A stretch of DNA of 64,000 nucleotides, from NCBI RefSeq assembly GCF_001655055.1, contig NZ_LXEW01000003.1:62001-126000 (forward strand), in the 5' to 3' direction. This stretch comes from Providencia heimbachae ATCC 35613. Its GTDB lineage: Bacteria > Pseudomonadota > Gammaproteobacteria > Enterobacterales > Enterobacteriaceae. Positions 45,988 to 57,430 of this stretch are shown here, one piece after another (position 1 is the first letter of the stretch; each line of letters begins with the position of its first letter). Below the pieces are notes generated by a model. It made no database searches. It saw only the letters and a program-made list of their open reading frames with translations, and had not been told where the DNA came from. The position numbers and the translations under genes are program-made.

Positions 45988-47289
45988 ATGAAAGTTCTGG
46001 TATTGGGTGCAGGTGTTATTGGTGTTACAACCGCATGGTATTTAGCGCAAGAAGGGCATGAAGTCCTTGTTGTTGATAGACAACATGATGTGGCAGAAGA
46101 GACCAGTGCTGCAAATGCAGGGCAAATTTCTCCAGGCTATGCGACCCCTTGGGGAGCGCCAGGGATCCCTTTAAAAGCGGTAAAATGGATGTTTGAGAAA
46201 CATGCCCCTTTAGCCATTAGGCCTGATGGCTCATTATTCCAATTACGTTGGATGTGGCAAATGCTTAAAAATTGCGATATCCAGCATTATGCGATGAATA
46301 AGAGCCGGATGGTTCGTATTGCAGAATATAGCCGTGACTGTATTCGCCAATTAAGATCGGATATCGGTATCGGTTATGAAGGTCGTCAAGGTGGCACATT
46401 ACAACTTTTTAGAACGGCTAAACAGTTTGATAGTGCAGCGAATGATATTGCGGTGCTGAAACAAGAGGGTGTTCCTTACGAACTCTTAACTGCAGATGAG
46501 TTAGTGAGTGCAGAACCTGCTTTAGAGTATGTAAAACATAAGCTATCAGGCGGTTTGAGATTACCGAATGATGAGACAGGTGATTGCCAGCAATTTACGA
46601 AAAAATTAGCAAAAATGGCACAGCAAGCAGGTGTAAAGTTTAAATTTGGTGTCCATGTTGAGCAAATTTTAACAGAAGGAAATAGAGTCAGTGGGATTAA
46701 AATTGATGGAGAAATATACCAAGCCGATAAATATGTTATTGCGATGGGATCATATTCAACTTCAATGCTAAAACAACTTATTCATATCCCTGTATATCCG
46801 CTGAAAGGTTATTCATTAACCATGCCAATTATTGATGCACAGCGAGCCCCTGTTTCAACGGTATTAGATGAAACTTACAAAATAGCTGTAACCCGATTTG
46901 ATGATCGCATCCGCGTTGGTGGTATGGCAGAGGTTGTTGGTTTTAATCTGGATATTTTGAAAAAACGCTGTGAAACACTCAAGATGGTAGTCGAAGATCT
47001 TTATCAAGGTGGTGGTGATATCGAACAAGCCCAATTTTGGACAGGTTTACGGCCAATGACACCAGACGGTACGCCAATTGTCGGGCCGACTGCATACAGT
47101 AATCTTTACCTGAATACTGGGCATGGCACGTTGGGCTGGACGATGGCTTGTGGGTCAGGGAAATTGTTAGCTGATTTGATGTCAGGCAATAAGCCTGATA
47201 TAGCATCTGACGACTTGTCTGTATTTAGGTATATTGATGGCTTTAATACAAGATTGACGACTTCTGGCCAATTATCGCCAGCGCGTTAA
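45988..47289 (+). CDS. dadA: D-amino acid dehydrogenase, small subunit
   Basis: DadA (433 residues) is a membrane-associated FAD enzyme that oxidises D-alanine and other D-amino acids to keto acids and feeds electrons to the respiratory chain. The FAD-binding GxGxxG is [20 protein letters not shown], with the ADP-binding acidic end [30 protein letters not shown] and the C-terminal [16 protein letters not shown] and [18 protein letters not shown] are family motifs. The start is the ATG at 45988, with GGGGG 5 bases upstream. dadX follows after 53 bases. Confidence 0.97.
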   Translation: MKVLVLGAGVIGVTTAWYLAQEGHEVLVVDRQHDVAEETSAANAGQISPGYATPWGAPGIPLKAVKWMFEKHAPLAIRPDGSLFQLRWMWQMLKNCDIQHYAMNKSRMVRIAEYSRDCIRQLRSDIGIGYEGRQGGTLQLFRTAKQFDSAANDIAVLKQEGVPYELLTADELVSAEPALEYVKHKLSGGLRLPNDETGDCQQFTKKLAKMAQQAGVKFKFGVHVEQILTEGNRVSGIKIDGEIYQADKYVIAMGSYSTSMLKQLIHIPVYPLKGYSLTMPIIDAQRAPVSTVLDETYKIAVTRFDDRIRVGGMAEVVGFNLDILKKRCETLKMVVEDLYQGGGDIEQAQFWTGLRPMTPDGTPIVGPTAYSNLYLNTGHGTLGWTMACGSGKLLADLMSGNKPDIASDDLSVFRYIDGFNTRLTTSGQLSPAR

Positions 47290-47342
47290 TTGAGTGGCTA
47301 CAAATCATTACAGTTATTGGATCCATAAACAAAGGAATTGCT

Positions 47343-48413
47343 ATGCCACGCCCAATTAGTGCGGTTATTCATTTACAAAATTTTCGTCATAATTTATCCA
47401 TAGTACGAAAACAGATTGGGCAAGCCAAAATTTGGGCCGTGATGAAAGCGGACGGTTATGGACATGGCATTAAATCAATTTGGCGAGCCTTAAGCGACAC
47501 CGATGGTTTTGCCGTTTTAGACCTGAACGAAGCTATTTTGTTGCGCCAAGAGGGGTGGAAAGGGCCAATTTTATTATTGGAAGGTTTTTTTCATTCTGAA
47601 GATTTATTGATTATCGACCAATATAATCTGGCAACAAGTGTACACAGTGAATGGCAATTAGCCGTGATTGAAAATACTACACTCAATAATCCACTCGCAT
47701 TGTATATAAAATTAAATAGTGGAATGAACCGATTAGGTTTTAGTACGGATGAGTACGAAAGCGTTGTACGGCGGTTGCAAGGCATGCATAAAATAAGTGC
47801 AATTACCTTGATGAGTCATTTTGCTAATTCTGATTTGAAAACGGGTACACAAGTTCCTCATCAGCAAATTAAGCAATTCGATAGCCTATCGCTACCCACT
47901 TGTATTGCTAATTCAGGTGCGGCGTTGTGGCACAGTGATACCCATTATGATTGGATCCGTACAGGCATTGTATTATATGGTGCCTCACCGAGTGGTAAGT
48001 GGAAAGATATTGCGCACTATAATCTTAAAGCGACAATGACGCTGCGATCAGAAATAATCGCAATTCATCATATAAAGCCCGGGCAATCAATTGGTTATGG
48101 TAGTAAGTTTACAGCTGTTAAACCGATGCGCATAGCCACTGTTGCTTGTGGTTATGCTGATGGCTATCCGAGACATGCCCCAACGGGAACGCCAGTTTGG
48201 TGTAATGGCTTAAAAAGCACGCTTCTTGGCGCTGTATCGATGGATATGCTAACGATTGATATTACTGAATGTGCAAATGCAAAAATAGGCACAAACGTTG
48301 AGCTGTGGGGGGAAAATTTACCCATTGACGATGTTGCTCAGGCTTCCGGTACAATTGGCTATGAATTAATGTGCGCATTAGCTAAAAGAGTCCCTATTAG
48401 CTATTCTGGTTGA
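47343..48413 (+). CDS. dadX: Catabolic alanine racemase
   Basis: DadX (356 residues) converts L-alanine to D-alanine in the cytosol, so that DadA can oxidise it. The PLP lysine is in WAVMKADGYGHG, the catalytic tyrosine in QSIGYGSKFTA, with NSGMNRLGF and the C-terminal domain SMDMLTIDITE. AAGGAA lies 7 bases before the ATG. The dadAX pair forms the L-alanine degradation operon. A second, exported racemase (8971-10194) is of a different subfamily. Confidence 0.97.
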   Translation: MPRPISAVIHLQNFRHNLSIVRKQIGQAKIWAVMKADGYGHGIKSIWRALSDTDGFAVLDLNEAILLRQEGWKGPILLLEGFFHSEDLLIIDQYNLATSVHSEWQLAVIENTTLNNPLALYIKLNSGMNRLGFSTDEYESVVRRLQGMHKISAITLMSHFANSDLKTGTQVPHQQIKQFDSLSLPTCIANSGAALWHSDTHYDWIRTGIVLYGASPSGKWKDIAHYNLKATMTLRSEIIAIHHIKPGQSIGYGSKFTAVKPMRIATVACGYADGYPRHAPTGTPVWCNGLKSTLLGAVSMDMLTIDITECANAKIGTNVELWGENLPIDDVAQASGTIGYELMCALAKRVPISYSG

Positions 48414-48524
48414 TTAGTTTATCGATTTAGCTTTAAATGTGATTTATCATACGTATGTTGGGAATTCATCCCTATTGCGATAACATATGTTTTTAATACC
48501 TGTTCAATCACTCTTGGATTTTAT

Positions 48525-49277
48525 ATGTCTAAAATCATTAAATTAACAACACTTGCTGTGGCGTTAGGTGCTTTATCTAGCGCGGCAGTTGCTGGGACTT
48601 GGTCATTAGGTGCTTCTGTTCTGGCACAATCAACACCGTATAAAGGCATTAAGTCTAGTGACTATGTCATGCCTGTACCTATCATTAACTATGACAGTGA
48701 AAATTTTTATTTTCATACCTTAGCTGCGGGTTATTACCTGTGGAATGATGGTGTTGACCAACTTTCACTTGATGCATACTACTATCCACAATTCTTTAAA
48801 CCAAAAGAAAACGATGACCGTGATATGCGTGAATTAGACCGTCGCCGTGATACGGTGATGGGTGGCTTTACTTATAAGCATAAAGCGGATTGGGGCACAC
48901 TGAGATTTATTGGTTCTGGTGATGTATTGGGGATCAGTAATGGTTTACGTGCTGAAGCGGCTTATCTTTATGGTTTCAGTGGTGATAAATGGTCTCTTAC
49001 TCCAGGGGTAGGGATTAAATGGGACAGTGAAAACCAAACCAGTTATGAATATGGGATCTCTTCAAAGGAATCGCGTAATAGTGGACTAGATCGCTATAAA
49101 CCGGGGAGCAGCTGGACGCCATTCTTGGAGCTATCAGGTAACTACCGCTTCGACGAAAATTGGACAGCATTCGCTGCTGGGCGTGTTGATCGCCTTTCTA
49201 ATGAAGTCAAAGATAGTCCAATGGTTAATAAATCTGTTTCTGCCATTATGTGGACAGGTATTATGTATACATTCTAA
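48525..49277 (+). CDS. mipA: MipA/OmpV-family outer-membrane protein
   Basis: This 250-residue protein has a signal peptide (residues 1-23, ending AVAG) and the MipA/OmpV-type barrel: TWSLGASVLAQSTPYKGIKSSDYVMPVPIINYDSENFYF, then YYYPQFFK and the terminal MWTGIMYTF with a C-terminal Phe. MipA in E. coli scaffolds the murein enzymes MltA and PBP1B, while other family members are porin-like. I cannot tell which role applies. It is a single gene with its own terminator. Confidence 0.88.
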   Translation: MSKIIKLTTLAVALGALSSAAVAGTWSLGASVLAQSTPYKGIKSSDYVMPVPIINYDSENFYFHTLAAGYYLWNDGVDQLSLDAYYYPQFFKPKENDDRDMRELDRRRDTVMGGFTYKHKADWGTLRFIGSGDVLGISNGLRAEAAYLYGFSGDKWSLTPGVGIKWDSENQTSYEYGISSKESRNSGLDRYKPGSSWTPFLELSGNYRFDENWTAFAAGRVDRLSNEVKDSPMVNKSVSAIMWTGIMYTF

Positions 49278-49324
49278 TTAAATATGTCGAATAACAAGGG
49301 TCATTCGACAGCATTTAATTCAGT

Positions 49325-49366
49325 AACCCCCAAAGGTCTAGTCTGATTTTGGGGGTTTATTTTGTC
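49325..49366 (+). terminator. mipA terminator
   Basis: CCCCCAAA and TTTGGGGG form an 8-bp stem followed by TTTATTTTG, 47 bases after the mipA stop. Confidence 0.75.
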
Positions 49367-49368
49367 TA

Positions 49369-50265
49369 TTATTCTTGCGGTTTGTTGTCTCGACAAACCA
49401 TCACTAATGACAAGCGAGCAGGGTGTTGAGCTTCACTCTTCATTGGCTCATTGACACGTGCGGTTTCGAGGCACACCATCTGTTTATATCCATTATTTGG
49501 CATATCTTGCATACTACAAGATAACTCAGCCCAAGGGTTCCAACAAACCACATCACTATTATGATAATGATGTATTTCGATAGTGCGAGACCAGCCATCG
49601 TCGCGTAGTAGGCTGTATTCTTCAGGCTCTGAATAAATACGGTCAGTCTGTTTGTTAAATTTAAGGGGTTCTGATGCGTACACTTCTTTATCTGCAACTT
49701 TATCAAAATAGTGACCGCCGAGACCATAAACGGTCGCTTTGTGGATATCACTGATATTGAAATACGTATGTAAGGCAGCCGTCGCATCAAAGTCGCCATA
49801 ACTTTCTAATTCAAGCTCACAGGTTTCACCTAGCTTCATGCGGAGGATAAGGGTGAACTCATGAGGCCAAAGCTTACGCGTATATTCAGTATCCGTCAGC
49901 GTAAAGGTTAGCATCACACCATCATCATGCTCATTATGGGCGGTAAATTGCCAAGGTAAAATACGCGCAAAGCCATGGCTTGGGCTGCTTACAGGGCCAA
50001 ACCATGGCCAACAAATAGGAATGCCACCACGAATTGCTGTCCCTTCCTTAAATGCACTCTCAGAACTTAACCATAAACAAGGTTTTTGCCCAGAAGGTTG
50101 CCAGCTGAGAAGTTGAGCCCCTTGCAGGCTAACTGCACCGCGAACTTTTGGATGTGCAATAACAATAAGTGGTAATTCGCCTAATTGGCGCTGAGTAATA
50201 TATGCGGAAAGTTGTTTAATGACAGGTAGATCAAAGATTTTTTCGTGCATGGTATTAGGCCTCAA
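49369..50265 (-). CDS. yeaD: Hexose-6-phosphate mutarotase YeaD
   Basis: YeaD (298 residues) is a glucose-6-phosphate 1-epimerase-like enzyme of the aldose 1-epimerase superfamily. Family segments are VSLQGAQLLSWQPSGQKPCLWLS, GTAIRGGIPICWPWFG and SHGFARILPWQF. The catalytic His is probably in AALHTYFNISDI and the Glu in MVCLETARVNEP. It precedes gapA as in E. coli but is separated by the palindromic repeat. Confidence 0.93.
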   Translation of the reverse strand: MRPNTMHEKIFDLPVIKQLSAYITQRQLGELPLIVIAHPKVRGAVSLQGAQLLSWQPSGQKPCLWLSSESAFKEGTAIRGGIPICWPWFGPVSSPSHGFARILPWQFTAHNEHDDGVMLTFTLTDTEYTRKLWPHEFTLILRMKLGETCELELESYGDFDATAALHTYFNISDIHKATVYGLGGHYFDKVADKEVYASEPLKFNKQTDRIYSEPEEYSLLRDDGWSRTIEIHHYHNSDVVCWNPWAELSCSMQDMPNNGYKQMVCLETARVNEPMKSEAQHPARLSLVMVCRDNKPQE

Positions 50266-50275
50266 AGTTAATACT

Positions 50276-50420
50276 CGGCATACTTCAAGCCGCAGCGTTG
50301 TTGACTATATTCATTCGCACGAGTCACTTACTTATGTAGGCTCCTAGTGACTCATTTACTTGTCGCCTAGCTGCAACTTGAATTATTTAGAGTATCTATT
50401 CGGCATGCTTCAAGCCGCAG
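50276..50420. repeat. Palindromic intergenic element with duplicated end
   Basis: The core (about 50284-50393) is an imperfect palindrome: TTCAAGCCGCAGC on the left mirrors GCTGCAACTTGAA on the right, with an inner stem GAGTCACT (50321-50328) / AGTGACTC (50346-50353). CGGCATACTTCAAGCCGCAG (50276-50295) recurs with one change at 50401-50420, so the end motif is duplicated. Similar elements with CTCTAAATAATTCAAGTTGCAG are familiar from enterobacterial intergenic regions; I recall the pattern but cannot confirm a named family. Confidence 0.75.
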
Positions 50421-50533
50421 TGAATAGTGTTTATTCTAAAATAAGCCATATTTATAGCGTATCGAATAATAGCATTAACGATAAGTGAAGAAGGTAAAAT
50501 TATGAAGCGTTAATTTTATATTCGATACGATAC

Positions 50534-50558
50534 AAAAGAGCCGCCAATTGGCGGCTCA
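50534..50558 (-). terminator. gapA terminator
   Basis: A perfect 20-base palindrome, GAGCCGCCAATTGGCGGCTC (50538-50557), followed on the minus strand by TTTTG, lies 25 bases beyond the gapA stop. Confidence 0.85.
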
Positions 50559-50582
50559 GTCAGACTTGTTACTTAACAGCGC

Positions 50583-51934
<1,352 letters not shown>

Positions 51935-52348
51935 ATGTCTAGTAAAGATAAGCAAATTATTGATTTTACAAAACTAAACGAAATGCAACAGTATGTCACC
52001 CAGCAGGCAGGAACCGAGCCGCCTTTCAGTGGACAATTATTGCATAACCGTAAAGACGGAGTGTATGAATGCCTCTGTTGTGGCACGCCACTTTTCCTAT
52101 CAGATACAAAATTTGACGCTGGATGTGGCTGGCCTAGCTTCTATCAGCCTATCACCGAAGATGCAATAAAATATATCGAAGATTTCTCTCATGGAATGCA
52201 TCGAGTGGAAGTTCGTTGTCAACATTGTAATGCACACTTAGGACACGTTTTTCCTGATGGCCCTCAGCCAACAGGGCAGCGTTACTGTATTAATTCAGCA
52301 TCATTAAGCTTTTTAAATGATGATAACGGCGAAAAGACCCTTGGTTAG
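51935..52348 (+). CDS. msrB: Methionine-R-sulfoxide reductase B
   Basis: MsrB (137 residues) reduces protein-bound methionine-R-sulfoxide. Zinc-binding pairs are CLCC in [10 protein letters not shown] and CQHC in [14 protein letters not shown], and the catalytic Cys is in [21 protein letters not shown] is the family signature. It is divergent from gapA, as in E. coli. Confidence 0.97.
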   Translation: MSSKDKQIIDFTKLNEMQQYVTQQAGTEPPFSGQLLHNRKDGVYECLCCGTPLFLSDTKFDAGCGWPSFYQPITEDAIKYIEDFSHGMHRVEVRCQHCNAHLGHVFPDGPQPTGQRYCINSASLSFLNDDNGEKTLG

Positions 52349-52473
52349 CGTGCTGGCGGGTGCTGAAGTTTGCTGAATAAAATATGTTATCGGAGCAATA
52401 TCGATTCAGCCATTTAAATATAAAAATAATCAATTAAGCACAATGATGGCAAAATTTAACGAAGGAGTATTCT

Positions 52474-52776
52474 GTGAGTGTAGAAGTGGATGCAAAACAA
52501 CTTGAAGAATTACTTGCGGTGATGACCCCTGAAATTTATCAGCGTTTAGTTACCGCAGTAGAGTTGGGGAAATGGGCTGATGGTGTCGCATTAACGCCAG
52601 AGCAAAAAGAACATAGCTTACAAATGGTTTTATTGTGGCAATCACGCAATAACCATGATCCTGAGCATATGACGGTCGGTACGGGGGGGGAGATTACAAT
52701 GAAAAGCAAACAAGAACTGAAATCTCTTTTCCAAGGTGGCAGGCTCGCGACATTAAAACCACAGAGCGAAGATTAA
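52474..52776 (+). CDS. yeaC: YeaC, DUF1315 protein
   Basis: YeaC (100 residues, DUF1315) is of unknown function. The family core MTPEIYQRLVTAVELGKWADGVALTPEQKEHSLQMVLLWQSRNN is clear, and the C-terminal part ending in LKSLFQGGRLATLKPQSED is short and polar. It starts with GTG at 52474, with AAGGAG 5 bases upstream. It is 125 bases after msrB, and convergent to pncA. Confidence 0.9.
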   Translation: MSVEVDAKQLEELLAVMTPEIYQRLVTAVELGKWADGVALTPEQKEHSLQMVLLWQSRNNHDPEHMTVGTGGEITMKSKQELKSLFQGGRLATLKPQSED

Positions 52777-52849
52777 CCTGTTAGTGAGGCGGCCGATTAA
52801 ACGGTCGCCTTAAACAAAAGGAGCTAATGCCATAAAAGTAAGGTTATCG

Positions 52850-53476
52850 TTATACCAGAGAGTCAGTAGAGAGCAGTGTAGCACCTTTTTGGGACATCTC
52901 TGCCAAGGCTAGCTGGCTATCCATCGCTGATAAATTCACCCCTCGGCAGCCGTCAATAAGCACATCAACTTGATAACCTAACTTTAATGCATCAAGAACG
53001 GTGAATTTTACACAATATTCTGTTGCAATACCCATAATGATTAAGTGATTGATATCATTATGTTGCAGCCATGAATGTAAGCGAGTTTGACTCACTTTAT
53101 CATTATCAAAAAAAGCACTATAACTATCGACTTGTGGGTTTTCACCTTTGGTAAATACCTCGATAATCTCTTGGGTATTTAAGTCTGGGTGGAACTCAGC
53201 ACCGGTTTCCCCTTGGACACAATGTACTGGCCACCAAACTTGTGGGATCCCATTTAAATAACCCACATCACCAATTTGAGTGCCTGAGTTAACCGCGAAA
53301 CTTAAATGGGTTGCAGGATGCCAATCTTGGCTTGCGATAATGACGATATTATTTTTACGGCAAGCTGCAATCGCATTATTGGCTGTTACGATAACGTGTT
53401 CACTGTCTTTAACAGCCAGTGCACCACCACGACAAAAATCATTTTGTAAATCGACTAATAATAAAGCAGATTTCAT
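52850..53476 (-). CDS. pncA: Nicotinamidase
   Basis: PncA (208 residues) hydrolyses nicotinamide to nicotinate for NAD salvage. The catalytic triad residues are visible in LLLVDLQNDFC (Asp), ENPQVDSYSAF (near Lys in FTKGENP) and GIATEYCVKFTVLDAL (Cys). Metal ligands lie in ASQDWHPATH. I start it at the ATG at 53476 (MKSALLLVDLQ), with GAGG 5 bases upstream; an earlier in-frame ATG at 53500 would overlap ansA and add eight residues. It follows ansA after 16 bases. Confidence 0.96.
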   Translation of the reverse strand: MKSALLLVDLQNDFCRGGALAVKDSEHVIVTANNAIAACRKNNIVIIASQDWHPATHLSFAVNSGTQIGDVGYLNGIPQVWWPVHCVQGETGAEFHPDLNTQEIIEVFTKGENPQVDSYSAFFDNDKVSQTRLHSWLQHNDINHLIIMGIATEYCVKFTVLDALKLGYQVDVLIDGCRGVNLSAMDSQLALAEMSQKGATLLSTDSLV

Positions 53477-53492
53477 TTGACCCTCAGTATCA

Positions 53493-54512
53493 TCATTCAT
53501 CGGAATAGCTTAATTCACCACGTAAGTTATTTTGCATTAATTCGCGGATAAGCGTGGGAGTATAATCTTGGCTCAGTAAGTAGTGTAATTTACTTAATGC
53601 GGCTTCAAATGTCATGTCATAACCACTGATTACACCCGCATCTGCGAGCGCGTGGCCGGTTGCATAACCTTCCATATTGACTCGGCCTGAAATACATTGC
53701 GTTAGATTTACAACGATAATTCCACGCTTAGTCGCTTCTCGAAGGATCCTTAATAGTTCAGGTTGTTGTGGCGCGTTACCCACACCGTATGAGCGAAGTA
53801 TTAATGCTTTAACAGGTTGTTGTAAAATATTACTAACAATATCAATGGATAAGCCCGGATAAAGAGTGACGACGCCAATGGGCTGTGGCGTAATACGATG
53901 CGTCTTTAAGTCGCCAATACCAATAGGTGCAGGGCAGGTATTGAATGCGCGAATATGAATACCGGCTTCCATTAACGGTGAGCAATTGGGTGAAGTGAAA
54001 GCTTCGAAGCCATCGGCATGGGCTTTTACGGTACGGTTACCACGATAAAGCTTATTATTAAAAAATAATCCCACTTCATTGACGGGGTAATTTGCCGCCA
54101 AATATAACGCATTTAAAAGGTTAGTTTGTCCATCAGAGCGTAAAGCCTCTAAAGGAATTTGTGACCCTGTCACGATAATAGGTTTCTTTAAATTTTCAAA
54201 CATGAAAGATAAAGCCGAGGCCGTAAATGCCATGGTATCTGTGCCGTGAAGGATCACAAAGCCATCATATAAATCATAATGTTGGCTGATATCATCTGCA
54301 ATATATTGCCAGTCTTCTGGGGTGATATCTGACGAGTCGATCAGTGGTTTTAATTCACGGATAGTAAATTCAGGCATTTCAGGGCGGTGGAATTCTGGCA
54401 TTTTGGCCAACTGAGCTTGCAAGTGACCTGAAACGGGGATATAGCCTTGAGCGGAGTGGCTCATCCCAATAGTGCCGCCAGTGTAGACAACATAAATGGA
54501 TTTCTTCTGCAT
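53493..54512 (-). CDS. ansA: Cytoplasmic L-asparaginase I
   Basis: AnsA (339 residues) hydrolyses L-asparagine to aspartate and ammonia. The N-terminal nucleophile Thr is in VVYTGGTIGM, and the second Thr-Lys-Asp set in FVILHGTDTMAFTASALSFM. The family segment VKALILRSYGVGNAP binds the second site for allosteric asparagine. I start it at the ATG at 54512 (MQKKSIYVVYTGG); an in-frame ATG 66 bases upstream is not conserved. pncA follows. Confidence 0.96.
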   Translation of the reverse strand: MQKKSIYVVYTGGTIGMSHSAQGYIPVSGHLQAQLAKMPEFHRPEMPEFTIRELKPLIDSSDITPEDWQYIADDISQHYDLYDGFVILHGTDTMAFTASALSFMFENLKKPIIVTGSQIPLEALRSDGQTNLLNALYLAANYPVNEVGLFFNNKLYRGNRTVKAHADGFEAFTSPNCSPLMEAGIHIRAFNTCPAPIGIGDLKTHRITPQPIGVVTLYPGLSIDIVSNILQQPVKALILRSYGVGNAPQQPELLRILREATKRGIIVVNLTQCISGRVNMEGYATGHALADAGVISGYDMTFEAALSKLHYLLSQDYTPTLIRELMQNNLRGELSYSDE

Positions 54513-54668
54513 CTTTTTACCTAAGTCATGTACAGAGTAAGTAAGTTTTACTAAGTAATTATCTGGGATTATACACATCCTATCCCAATATGTATGGTTG
54601 GTGGATAGACCTCTAATGCTTTTTGTACGCGTTATTTTAATCGAAATTTTATTTCTAATATTGAATAA

Positions 54669-54697
54669 AGCCCCCTCTAATAAATATTAGAGGGGAA
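54669..54697. terminator. Hairpin between sppA and ansA
   Basis: CCCCTCTAATA and TATTAGAGGGG form an 11-bp stem with a two-base loop, 6 bases beyond the sppA stop. On the minus strand it is followed by GCTTTATT, a weak U-run. Confidence 0.65.
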
Positions 54698-54702
54698 AAT
54701 AT

Positions 54703-56559
54703 TTAATTAATATCAGCGCAGTTTAAGCAAAAAGCATAACGATTTTGTGGGTCGTTCATTTTTAAAAAGAACTGTGCTTGCTGGCGGATATCGGTTGCAA
54801 CAGCCGGAGGGAGAAAAGCTTGAAGTACATCAGGCATTGCGGCTTGAACATTGGTCGTTAGCTCAAGTAATAGTTGATCCATAAATGAAAGCTCTGGTTT
54901 CATCCAATCTAATTCGACGGAATCAATTTTAGCGAGTTCAGCTGCTTTCATTACGGCATCATCGAAATCACCTAACTGATCGACAAGGCCATTTTTCAAT
55001 GCATCTTGTCCAATCCACACACGGCCTTGGGCTATTTTATCGATTTCCGCTGGGGTTTTATGACGCGATTGAGCCACTAAACCTATGAAGGTTTCATAGC
55101 CATTTTCAATGGTAATTTGCATCATATCAGCGAACTGAGGACTAATTCCTTTTGTCAGTGAAATATCAGCTAATGGTGAGGTTGATACACCATCAGTATA
55201 AACACCAATCGATTCTAATGAGTTCTCAAAGGTATTGATAACGCCAAAAATACCAATAGAGCCAGTAAGCGTACTTGGGCTAGCAATAATATAGTTTGCT
55301 GGCGTTGAGATCCAATATCCGCCTGATGCAGCCATACCGCCCATAGAAACGACGATGGGCTTTCCTGCTGCACGAACAGAGGCTAATTCACTGCGAATCA
55401 AATCTGAAGCACTAACACTTCCCCCAGGGCTATTTACACGTAATACAATGGCTTTGATATTATCATCAAGGCGTGCATCACGGATTTGTGCTGCGATGGT
55501 GTCGCCACCTGCAATCCCGGGTGTTTGTGGGCCATCCATGATTGCGCCTTGCACGACAATAACGGCAATATTTCCCGTATTGCTCACCGCTGTATTAGCG
55601 GTTTGTGCTGAGTAATCATAGATACTGATATTGTTAAATTGTTTGTCTTCTTTATTCCAGCCAAAATGTTTGCTCAGAATATTTTCCGACTCTTCTCGGG
55701 TATAAATTTTATCGACTAATTTTTGCTTTAGCGCATATTGAGCGCTGTTGCCTTTTGCTGCACGTAGCTGAGCTAATATGGTATCAGCGCCCGGGAATAT
55801 TTGTTTATCGGTTGTTTTCCTATTATTTGAGAGTGTTGATAAATAGTTACCCCACAGGGCATTTAACCATTGTTGGTTAGCATCACGTGCTTCTGGTGAC
55901 ATATCATCACGCATCAGTGGCTCAACCGCTGATTTATAAGTACCCACTCGGAAAATATGGCTGCTTATTTTTAATTTTTCTAATAGTGATTTGTAGTAAA
56001 TACTATTCGTCGAAAAACCGAATATACCAATTGAACCTTGTGGTGACAGGTAAATATCGTCAGCAAAACTGGCTAAATAGTATTGAGGTTGGCTAAAGCT
56101 GTCACCAATGGCGTAAACCGGTTTGCCCGATGTTTTGAACTCTTCAATTGCTTTACCAATATAGGCAAGGGAAGGTTGGTCGGCGCCGACTAAGTTATCT
56201 AAGCGTAATACCATACCGGTAACACGATCATCAGTAGTGGCAGTACGAATAGCATCAACGATATCAAACAGTGAATTTTCCTGCATACGGCTGCTCGATG
56301 TACCGAGCAGTTCACGGCTCATTCGGCCAAATGGGTCGGGGGTCGAAACCTGGTCAACGACAACGCCTTGAAGATCGACGTAGAGTGCACCAAAATAATT
56401 TTTTTCTGGCTTTGAGTCTGACTGGTACAGAGCAACAGAACCGATGACTAATAAAAATAACAGGATAAAAATCGTGTTAAAAACTAGTTCCCGAATAAAA
56501 TTCAGTACCCGCCAGCTAAACTTAAAAACGGTAACAATAATTTCCCATATTGGGCGCAT
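54703..56559 (-). CDS. sppA: Signal peptide peptidase SppA (protease IV)
   Basis: SppA (618 residues) is an inner-membrane, periplasm-facing protease that digests cleaved signal peptides. One N-terminal helix (NTIFILLFLLVIGSVALY) anchors it. It has tandem S49 domains: the catalytic Lys is in GTYKSAVEPLMRDDMSP (N-terminal half) and the Ser in SMGGMAASGGYWIST (C-terminal half). The ATG at 56559 (MRPIWEII) has GGAG upstream and gives the same length as E. coli. Confidence 0.97.
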   Translation of the reverse strand: MRPIWEIIVTVFKFSWRVLNFIRELVFNTIFILLFLLVIGSVALYQSDSKPEKNYFGALYVDLQGVVVDQVSTPDPFGRMSRELLGTSSSRMQENSLFDIVDAIRTATTDDRVTGMVLRLDNLVGADQPSLAYIGKAIEEFKTSGKPVYAIGDSFSQPQYYLASFADDIYLSPQGSIGIFGFSTNSIYYKSLLEKLKISSHIFRVGTYKSAVEPLMRDDMSPEARDANQQWLNALWGNYLSTLSNNRKTTDKQIFPGADTILAQLRAAKGNSAQYALKQKLVDKIYTREESENILSKHFGWNKEDKQFNNISIYDYSAQTANTAVSNTGNIAVIVVQGAIMDGPQTPGIAGGDTIAAQIRDARLDDNIKAIVLRVNSPGGSVSASDLIRSELASVRAAGKPIVVSMGGMAASGGYWISTPANYIIASPSTLTGSIGIFGVINTFENSLESIGVYTDGVSTSPLADISLTKGISPQFADMMQITIENGYETFIGLVAQSRHKTPAEIDKIAQGRVWIGQDALKNGLVDQLGDFDDAVMKAAELAKIDSVELDWMKPELSFMDQLLLELTTNVQAAMPDVLQAFLPPAVATDIRQQAQFFLKMNDPQNRYAFCLNCADIN

Positions 56560-56867
56560 AACTTCTCCAAGACGCAATCTATACGGTGATCTAAACTTTA
56601 CAATACAGTTATCTGCTAATGAAGCACATGATTATCCATAACAAAACTGCTATGAGCGATGTACAATGTAACGATTATATTTTTCAATACAGACAAATGA
56701 TACAATTCAATGAATTAATAATGCTTTTACCCATAATTTTATGTGTTAGGTTGACCGCATAAGCTGCGATACCTTGTTGTATTAACTGTCTTACTTGATA
56801 AATTTAATAACAATAATTGCTGTTTTAAATGAATATCATATCAGTTTACTCTTAATCGGAGACGAAT
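56560..56867. other. Divergent sppA-ydjA promoter gap
   Basis: This 308-base AT-rich gap lies between sppA (minus) and ydjA (plus). I see no repeat or further gene in it. Confidence 0.4.
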
Positions 56868-57419
56868 ATGGATGCTTTAACCCTTTTGTTGAATCGTCGT
56901 TCAGCTTCAAGGCTGACTACGCCAGCCCCTCAAGGCGAAGAACTCGAAAATATATTAGCCGCAGGCATGAGAGCGCCAGATCATGGCGCATTACGCCCAT
57001 GGCATTTTGTAGTGATGCAAAATGAAGGAATAACCCGTTTCAGTAAACTTCTTGAAAAAGCGGCAATTGATGGAAAATTGGGCAAAGAAGTTGAAGAAAA
57101 AGCCCGTAATGCGCCTTTTCGTGCGCCACTTATCATTACCGTTATTGCTAAAGTTCAGCAAAGCCCTAAGATCCCTCAATGGGAACAAATTGTTGCAGCA
57201 AGCTGCACTGTGCAAGCAATGCAAATGGCCGCAGTTGCTCAAGGTTTTGGTGGAATTTGGCGGTCGGGTTCATGGACGGAAGATCCCATTGTTCGTGAAG
57301 GTTTAGGCTGTGAAGAAAATGACCATATTGTTGGCTTTCTTTACATTGGTACGCCAGAACTTAAAGCACCAACTAAAGTTCAACGTCCTGACATGACTGA
57401 GTTCGTGACTCATTTTTAA
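56868..57419 (+). CDS. ydjA: Nitroreductase-family protein YdjA
   Basis: YdjA (183 residues) is a small FMN-binding nitroreductase-fold protein. The FMN-phosphate contacts lie in [14 protein letters not shown] near the N-terminus, [22 protein letters not shown] follows, and the C-terminal [22 protein letters not shown] is typical. Its substrate is unknown. It is the first gene of ydjA-selD-topB, with a gap of 11 bases to selD. GGAG is 7 bases before its ATG. Confidence 0.94.
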   Translation: MDALTLLLNRRSASRLTTPAPQGEELENILAAGMRAPDHGALRPWHFVVMQNEGITRFSKLLEKAAIDGKLGKEVEEKARNAPFRAPLIITVIAKVQQSPKIPQWEQIVAASCTVQAMQMAAVAQGFGGIWRSGSWTEDPIVREGLGCEENDHIVGFLYIGTPELKAPTKVQRPDMTEFVTHF

Positions 57420-57430
57420 AGAGATTGAAC

